Shown here: in pieces, positions 21,737-26,196 of the stretch
Numbering within the stretch: the stretch's first letter is position 1
Layout of the letters: every line of letters begins with the position of its first letter
Origin: an uncultured Collinsella sp.
GTDB lineage: Bacteria > Actinomycetota > Coriobacteriia > Coriobacteriales > Coriobacteriaceae
NCBI GenBank assembly: GCA_937937835.1
Contig: CALDBJ010000157.1
Span: 1 to 26,196 of the forward strand
DNA: 26,196 nucleotides
Direction: 5' to 3'
The notes under the pieces: generated by a model
Told to the model about the DNA's origin: nothing
The model's database searches: none
What the model saw: the letters and a program-made list of their open reading frames with translations, nothing else
Program-made: the position numbers and the translations under genes

Positions 21737-22843
21737 ATGCTGCGTATAGCGACCATCGGCACATCCATGATTACCGACGACTTTATCCAGGTCGTCAACG
21801 CCAACGACCAAGCCGCGTTTGTGGGCACGCTCTCACGCGACGCCAATCGCGGTACCGCCTTTACCGCCGAGCGCGGTGGCGAGCGAAACTTTACGTCACT
21901 CGATGAGCTCGCGGCAGCCGCCGACGTCGACGCCGTCTATATCGGCAGCCCCAACGCACTTCACTACGAGCAGGCCCTTGCCTGCATCGCCGGTGGCAAG
22001 CACGTCATCGTCGAGAAGCCCTTCTGCGCCACCGAGGCGCAAGCGCTGGAAGTCTTCCGCGCTGCCGAGGCAGCAGGTGTCGTGGCCCTCGAGGCCATGC
22101 GTCCCCTCCACGATCCCGCCTTCCACGCCATCGAGGACGCCCTGGGTGAGATCGCCCCCATCCGCCGCGCCTCATTGCGCTTTGGAAAATATTCCTCGCG
22201 CTACAACGAGATTCTCGCGGGACGCGCCACCAATATCTTCGACTGCAATATGGCCTCGGGTTCCCTCATGGATATTGGCGTCTACACCGTCGAGCCCATG
22301 GTCGAGATTTTCGGCATGCCCTCCGGCCTTACGAGCATGACCACCCTGCTCGATCCCACCACGCGACAGCTCACGCACGGCCCCATCGACGGCTGCGGTT
22401 CCATCCTCGCCAGCTACGGCGGTGGCCGTATCTCCGTCGAGCTCGCGCACTCCAAAATTACGAATGACCTGCTGCCCTCGCAGATCGAAGGCGAGCGTGG
22501 CACTATCCAGATCGACCATCTGTCCACGCCCCGCAACGTCCGCATCGACTATCGCGGCGACGTCGTACGCGGCTCGGCGACCGAGGCGCCGCGCGAACAG
22601 GGCGACAACGGCCGCGTGCTCGACCTGCCCAAATCGAGCAACACTATGGAATACGAACTCACAGACTTCATCACCGCCATCGGCGGCATCGATAACGTCA
22701 AGGAAGAGATTTGGGAGACCCCGGCGGGACGCCACGAGCTTGGCCACTACCGCGATGTCACGCTCGTCTCACTACGCATCATGGATGCCGTGCGCCAGCA
22801 GGCCGGCATTACCTTCCCGGCCGACGCAGGCAAGCAGGCATAG
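21737..22843 (+). CDS. Gfo/Idh/MocA family oxidoreductase (second copy type)
   Basis: This is a 368-residue NAD(P)-dependent dehydrogenase-like protein. The Rossmann start LRIATIGTSMITDDFIQVV has GTS instead of the usual GxGxxG, as in YulF-like members. AVYIGSPNALHYEQALACI and KHVIVEKPFCATEAQAL carry the family lysine, and MASGSLMDIGVYTVEPMVEIFG the conserved Asp-x-Gly-x-Tyr. It is only distantly similar to the other family member in this window. GAGGGGG precedes ATG 21737. The acylphosphatase start follows its stop by 2 bases, so the two are cotranscribed. The substrate is unknown. Confidence 0.92.
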   Translation: MLRIATIGTSMITDDFIQVVNANDQAAFVGTLSRDANRGTAFTAERGGERNFTSLDELAAAADVDAVYIGSPNALHYEQALACIAGGKHVIVEKPFCATEAQALEVFRAAEAAGVVALEAMRPLHDPAFHAIEDALGEIAPIRRASLRFGKYSSRYNEILAGRATNIFDCNMASGSLMDIGVYTVEPMVEIFGMPSGLTSMTTLLDPTTRQLTHGPIDGCGSILASYGGGRISVELAHSKITNDLLPSQIEGERGTIQIDHLSTPRNVRIDYRGDVVRGSATEAPREQGDNGRVLDLPKSSNTMEYELTDFITAIGGIDNVKEEIWETPAGRHELGHYRDVTLVSLRIMDAVRQQAGITFPADAGKQA

Positions 22844-22845
22844 CG

Positions 22846-23256
22846 ATGGGCCTCTTCGATACGTTCTTCTCCAGCGTCACCGGCGGCAGTCGAGAGCCTC
22901 AAAAACCATCAAACGTCGAGCTCGAGCTGCGCCGCAGGCTTACTGTGCTCGCAAGCGACGAGGCCACTCAAGACACTCCCCTGCGCTATTTCCTGCGCTG
23001 GGAGGGGCAAGTCCAAGGCGTTGGTTTTCGCTTTACCAACACCAACCTCGCGCAGGCACGCGCACTCACCGGCTGGGTGCGTAACATGGAAGACGGCTCA
23101 GTCGAGATGGAGATACAGGGAGCTCCGGCAAATATCCTATCTCATCTCGAGGCGCTTCATGCCTCCTACGAGCGCATGGGAACGCGTTTTCGCCTCATAG
23201 ACGCTCAGGCCCGAGCCCCACTTGCCAATGAAGACGGTTTCAGTCCTCATTATTAG
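22846..23256 (+). CDS. acyP: Acylphosphatase with N-terminal extension
   Basis: This is a 136-residue protein whose last ~90 residues are an acylphosphatase, an enzyme that splits carboxyl-phosphate bonds in acyl phosphates. The core FLRWEGQVQGVGFRFTNTNLAQ contains the phosphate-binding loop and catalytic Arg (GVGFR), and GWVRNMEDGSVEMEIQG the catalytic Asn and signature 2. About 45 residues precede the domain, including a charged helix VELELRRRLTVLASDEA; typical enzymes begin near the WEGQVQGVGF strand. ATG 22846 lies 2 bases after the oxidoreductase stop and has only a weak GCAGG site, which suggests translational coupling. In-frame starts further upstream lie inside the previous gene. Confidence 0.92.
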   Translation: MGLFDTFFSSVTGGSREPQKPSNVELELRRRLTVLASDEATQDTPLRYFLRWEGQVQGVGFRFTNTNLAQARALTGWVRNMEDGSVEMEIQGAPANILSHLEALHASYERMGTRFRLIDAQARAPLANEDGFSPHY

Positions 23257-23269
23257 TATTGTGTGCTAA
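23253..23269 (+). promoter_or_regulatory. Possible operator upstream of the Fur-family gene
   Basis: TTAG-N9-CTAA is a small inverted repeat starting inside the acylphosphatase stop and 49 bp ahead of the regulator start. It could be an autoregulatory site, but it is short and AT-biased by chance alone. Confidence 0.25.
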
Positions 23270-23317
23270 ATACGGTATCATTTACCTACGACCGTTGATA
23301 GAAAAGAGGCGAGGCGC

Positions 23318-23698
23318 ATGGCGGTGCAAAGAAGGAATACCAGGCAGCGAAAGCTGGTTCTTGACGCCGTGCGCCAAAGCTATAACCATCCCACCGCCGA
23401 CGAAATCTACAACGCCGTGCGCGCGCAGGATGACAAAATCAGCCGCGGTACGGTCTACCGCAATCTCAATCTCTTGGCCGACGCCGGCGAGATCCTCTCC
23501 ATCAAGACGCCGGGCGGCAGCCGCTTCGATCGCACGATCGAGCCGCATGCGCATATCATCTGCACCTCGTGCAGCCGCGTCATCGACGTACCGCTCCCCT
23601 TCGATGCCCAGCTCGACGCCAAAGCGTCCGAGCAAATCGGCTGGCACGTCACGTCGCACTACACCATCTTCGAGGGCTTTTGCCCCGACTGCCGGTAG
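23318..23698 (+). CDS. Fur/PerR-family metal-dependent transcriptional regulator
   Basis: This is a 126-residue repressor. The DNA-binding part shows HPTADEIYNAV (residues 24-34) and RGTVYRNLNLLADAGEIL (43-60). The dimerisation part shows the regulatory-site motif EPHAHIICTSCSRVIDV (His77, His79) and two structural-zinc pairs, Cys82/Cys85 and Cys122/Cys125 in GFCPDCR. The arrangement fits PerR-like or Fur-like members from anaerobes; which metal or peroxide it senses cannot be decided. GAGGCGAGG precedes ATG 23318. The Cof-type phosphatase gene converges on it 15 bases downstream, and a GTAGGC/GCCTAC stem covers both stop codons. Confidence 0.93.
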   Translation: MAVQRRNTRQRKLVLDAVRQSYNHPTADEIYNAVRAQDDKISRGTVYRNLNLLADAGEILSIKTPGGSRFDRTIEPHAHIICTSCSRVIDVPLPFDAQLDAKASEQIGWHVTSHYTIFEGFCPDCR

Positions 23699-23713
23699 GC
23701 ATGTCCCAAAAGC

Positions 23714-24511
23714 CTACTCAGCGAGCAGGCGACGCAGTTCCTCTTCCACTGTTCGCACATAGCGGACGCGGTCGTTGATGCCATGCATGGTAGGATTGCA
23801 GCTTTCCATCAGATAGGGATGGCCCACGACGTTGAGCATGTCGCGATCGTTCTCGTTGTCGCCAAACGCCATCATCTCATCGGGCGAAATCCCCAGGGCG
23901 CGACCGTAGTCGGCAAGTGCGGAACCCTTGCCCGAACCAAAACCGATAAAGTCCGTCCATTCGGTTCCCGATGTCATGACATCGACTCGATCGCTAAAGT
24001 GGCGCTCAAAATGCTCCAGCGCCGCCGGCTGCTCGGCCTCGGACGTCTGGAACGCGATCTTAATGACGTCCTCGTCAATGTCTTCGGGACGGTCAACCAC
24101 CGCTACGTCGCAATGGACCTCATAACGCAGGTGGTCGACAAACGCGTCGTTGCCGCTCATGGTGTAGAGGTGTCCCTCGCACGACAAGGTTACGTCGGCA
24201 TGAGGATACGCAACCACGGCATTCGCGATATCCATGGCCAGATCGCGCTCCATGGCGCGCTTGACCACGGCACGTCCCTCGCTCATGACCAGGGCGCCGT
24301 TCTCGCACACGTAGCCAAGCTCATCGGCCACCGGGGCAAACAGGTAGCGCAGGCTCGCGTATTGGCGACCGCTCGCCGGCATAAACACGATACCGCGACG
24401 ATGCAGCTCATCGATAAGCTCAAAGGCCTCGGAACGCGGCTCGCGCTCCCCCGGATGCAGCAACGTGCCATCCAAATCGCAGGCGATCAGCTTGATTCCC
24501 TCAAGACCCAT
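23714..24511 (-). CDS. Cof-type HAD-superfamily sugar/nucleotide phosphatase
   Basis: This 265-residue hydrolase has motif I IKLIACDLDGTLLHPGE (both catalytic Asp), motif II region IVFMPASGRQYASLR (Thr/Ser position occupied by Ser), a C2-type cap in the middle, motif III Lys in GSGKGSALADYGRALGI and motif IV MMAFGDNENDRDML. The order and length fit Cof/YbjI phosphatases acting on phosphosugars or flavin precursors. The start MGLEGIKLI at 24511 has GGGGGAAG ahead; longer in-frame starts would extend into unrelated sequence. It converges with the Fur-family gene and is transcribed in the same direction as the UreE-like gene. Confidence 0.94.
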   Translation of the reverse strand: MGLEGIKLIACDLDGTLLHPGEREPRSEAFELIDELHRRGIVFMPASGRQYASLRYLFAPVADELGYVCENGALVMSEGRAVVKRAMERDLAMDIANAVVAYPHADVTLSCEGHLYTMSGNDAFVDHLRYEVHCDVAVVDRPEDIDEDVIKIAFQTSEAEQPAALEHFERHFSDRVDVMTSGTEWTDFIGFGSGKGSALADYGRALGISPDEMMAFGDNENDRDMLNVVGHPYLMESCNPTMHGINDRVRYVRTVEEELRRLLAE

Positions 24512-24594
24512 ACGCTTCCCCCAAAGCCTCCTATCAACAGCAAGACGGACCTTGATTGGTCGCCCCTCAAAGCCCGTCTTGCGCATACGCGCGC

Positions 24595-25173
24595 TTAGCC
24601 GCGCGTCTTTTTTACGATGGTAAAGTCTGGAGCCATGCTCACGACGACCTCCGCCGCACTCGACGCAAAGCGCCGGCTGGCATCGAGCTCGCGTGTGACC
24701 ACCGAGAGCCGAACACCCTCGACACCCCGGAGCATGCGGCCCAAAACAGGCTGCACCGGCGTATACATGCGCACGGTATGCTCGTCCGAGTCGCCTCGGA
24801 AGAGCGGCGCATGCATGTTGCCGATCTCCCAGCACGAATGCGCGAGCGCAATCGGGTCCATGCGGTCAACTTCGACCAAATAAACCTCGGCGCTGCGCAA
24901 GCGCACGACAACTGCCACGGGCACCATGCCCGAACGGTCGATGGCGAGCACGTCGCCATCGGCAAGACGACCGCCGTCGGCAGTATCCAGCCGAACATCG
25001 ATCGTGCGCCCCAGCTCCGTCACGCCCGCAAACGCGCATACATCAGACTGATCCCAATCGAGCAGTAGCTCGTCAACCTCAAAGACGCCGCCCAACTTCC
25101 GGCGAAGCAGGAGTTCATAGGACGGATCGTTGAGATTTCCCAAGCATGTCGTCGAAACCAAGCGTTCAGGCAT
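24595..25173 (-). CDS. UreE-like nickel-chaperone-type protein
   Basis: This 192-residue protein resembles urease accessory protein UreE. The central block ALAHSCWEIGNMHAPLF (residues 110-125) corresponds to the UreE motif HLGNRH, and the metal-binding His is kept (His121). PVQPVLGRMLRGVEGVRLSVVTRELD matches the following helix, and an N-terminal beta domain (residues 55-100) is typical of UreE. It lacks the His-rich tail of many UreE proteins, and no urease structural or other accessory genes are in view. It may instead supply a different nickel enzyme or have lost that role. ATG 25173 lies 3 bases after the FKBP stop, with GAGGG just ahead, so it is cotranscribed and coupled. Confidence 0.75.
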   Translation of the reverse strand: MPERLVSTTCLGNLNDPSYELLLRRKLGGVFEVDELLLDWDQSDVCAFAGVTELGRTIDVRLDTADGGRLADGDVLAIDRSGMVPVAVVVRLRSAEVYLVEVDRMDPIALAHSCWEIGNMHAPLFRGDSDEHTVRMYTPVQPVLGRMLRGVEGVRLSVVTRELDASRRFASSAAEVVVSMAPDFTIVKKTRG

Positions 25174-25176
25174 ACT

Positions 25177-25605
25177 CTAACCCTCGACCTCGACGAGCTC
25201 GATATCAAAGTTGAGATCCTTGCCGGCAAGCTCGTGGTTGGCATCGAGCGTCACGGCCTCGGGCGTCACGTCAATGACGACGGCGGGGACAGGCATGCCG
25301 CTCGGCGTGGACAGGAAGAGCTTCATGCCCTTCTCGATCTGCTCGATGTTGGGAACCTGTTCGGCCGGGAAGGTAATAACCATCTCGGGATTGTGCTCGC
25401 CGTAGGCATCGGCAGCAGGAATGTGCACGGTCTTCTTCTCGCCCACCTGCATGTCGACAACAGCGGCGTCGAAGCCCTTGATCATCTGACCGGCACCGCA
25501 GGTGAACTCCAGCGGCTCGCCGCGATCGTAGGAGCTATCGAACTGCGTGCCGTCATCGAGCGTGCCGCGATAATGGGTCTTGACCTTCTTGCCCTGGTTG
25601 GACAT
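25177..25605 (-). CDS. FKBP-type peptidyl-prolyl isomerase, SlyD-like
   Basis: This is a 142-residue cytoplasmic chaperone and prolyl isomerase. The FKBP core reads VKTHYRGTLDDGTQFDSS, then EPLEFTCGAGQMIKGFDAAVVDMQVGEKKTVHIPAADAYGEHN. An inserted IF-type domain (about residues 67-120) precedes the closing strand LNFDIELVEVEG. It lacks the Cys/His-rich C-terminal tail that binds nickel in E. coli SlyD. ATG 25605 follows ACGGAGG. It is the first gene of a coupled pair with the UreE-like gene and is divergent from the dipeptidase gene. Confidence 0.94.
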   Translation of the reverse strand: MSNQGKKVKTHYRGTLDDGTQFDSSYDRGEPLEFTCGAGQMIKGFDAAVVDMQVGEKKTVHIPAADAYGEHNPEMVITFPAEQVPNIEQIEKGMKLFLSTPSGMPVPAVVIDVTPEAVTLDANHELAGKDLNFDIELVEVEG

Positions 25606-25725
25606 GGTAACCTCCGTAATAAGGGCGGCGCACAACGCGGGCCGCCATGAACATATGGCGCTAACTATACCCTAGTCATACAATTCAATGACAGTTTGCA
25701 AAGAAACGCTGCAACCGGAGGAACC

Positions 25726-26196
25726 ATGGCATATCCCGTATTTGACCTTCACTGCGACACCGCTGACCGCATCGGCTGGGCCACACTCGATCTCGACCTG
25801 CGCTTTACCGCCGGCACCGACGGTTATTTCCCCGGCGACGAAACACATCCGCAAGATTTCGATCTCATCGAGGGCAACGCCTGCGCCATCTCGCTCGCAA
25901 AGATTGGCAACACGCCGTGGGCACAGTGCTTCGCCACGTTTGTCCCCGACGAGATTCCCACCGCCCACGCCGCGCGCTTCCAGGCGCAGATCATGGCGCA
26001 TATGAGCGGCCAGGCAATGCTCAACCACGACCGTATGGTCAACGTGCGCAGCGCGGCAGACATTCGCCCCGCGCTCAAGGACGGCAAGGTCGCTTGCATC
26101 CACACCATCGAAAACGCCACGTTCTTTGCCGAGGACCCCGCGCTGATCGAAGTGCTCAAGAGCTTGGGCGTGCTTATGTCGTCACTCAGCTGGAAT
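25726..26196 (+). CDS. Membrane dipeptidase-type peptidase M19 (3' end cut by window edge)
   Basis: The first 157 codons of a zinc dipeptidase of family M19 (renal dipeptidase-like). FDLHCDTAD at residues 5-13 carries the His-x-Asp zinc ligands. ACIHTIENATFF corresponds to the family strand with the bridging Glu (the usual form is S-x-EG). No signal peptide is seen, so it is probably cytoplasmic. GGAGG lies 5 bases ahead of ATG 25726. The full family length is about 320-400 residues, so more than half is outside the window. It is divergent from the SlyD-like gene. Confidence 0.9.
   Translation, partial: MAYPVFDLHCDTADRIGWATLDLDLRFTAGTDGYFPGDETHPQDFDLIEGNACAISLAKIGNTPWAQCFATFVPDEIPTAHAARFQAQIMAHMSGQAMLNHDRMVNVRSAADIRPALKDGKVACIHTIENATFFAEDPALIEVLKSLGVLMSSLSWN

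Noticed and set aside
24542..24581. AAGACGG/CCGTCTT inverted repeat between the UreE-like and Cof-type genes as a terminator
   Set aside because: The 8-bp stem has a 25-base loop and no T-run on the minus strand, so a terminator call is not supported.
1..26196. tRNA, rRNA, CRISPR, insertion sequence or prophage
   Set aside because: No T-loop-like tRNA signatures, regularly spaced repeats, transposase or phage genes were seen by eye on either strand; gene order looks like ordinary chromosome.

Overview
The window looks like chromosomal DNA from a high-GC, anaerobic, gut-type actinobacterium of the Coriobacteriia, most likely Collinsella or a close relative. This rests on GC-rich codon use, the gene mix (DUF3793 protein beside a flavodoxin, aldo/keto reductase with a bacterial ferredoxin tail, LPxTG-type surface protein, Y-family polymerase with a YolD partner) and actinobacterial-type regulatory sites. 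It is an inference from protein content, not a database result. I saw no phage, insertion sequence, CRISPR array, rRNA or tRNA.

Layout, left to right. 1-2400: glucose-6-phosphate isomerase (cut by the left edge) and a short protein that looks like a shrunken iron-dependent alcohol dehydrogenase N-terminal domain, both on the minus strand. 2465-4463: an SOS-type promoter with a LexA-like box drives a Y-family DNA polymerase and an overlapping YolD-like gene. 4460-7613: a large sortase-anchored propeller-like surface protein whose signal-peptide frame is broken from its body, then a small membrane HMA-domain metal protein behind a CsoR-like operator. 7676-9006: a DUF3793 gene and a flavodoxin, closed by a very strong bidirectional terminator. 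9030-12221: a polar amino-acid ABC importer operon (binding lipoprotein, permease, ATPase); the permease carries an unusual secreted N-terminal domain. 12283-15602: endonuclease IV, a Gfo/Idh/MocA oxidoreductase and an aldo/keto reductase, with two related palindromic elements between them. 15765-18276: a small unknown protein, a ketopantoate reductase-like enzyme, a tiny membrane protein and a secreted Tyr/Gly-rich protein. 18486-21112: an O-acetylhomoserine sulfhydrylase gene with a regulatory leader, divergent from a LysR regulator. 21176-26196: RNase HI, a second Gfo/Idh/MocA enzyme followed closely by acylphosphatase, a Fur-family regulator, a Cof-type HAD phosphatase, an FKBP/SlyD-like isomerase followed 3 bases later by a UreE-like protein, and the start of an M19 dipeptidase.

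The most interesting points are: a 17-codon leader peptide with its own strong ribosome site upstream of the sulfhydrylase gene, next to a possible hairpin and a LysR-type palindrome; a permease with a fused extracytoplasmic domain; an orphan SlyD/UreE-like pair with no urease genes in view; a pair of dispersed palindromic repeats, one of which supplies the stop codon of the neighbouring gene; and a well-formed SOS promoter for the polymerase/YolD pair. Much of the rest is ordinary housekeeping sequence.
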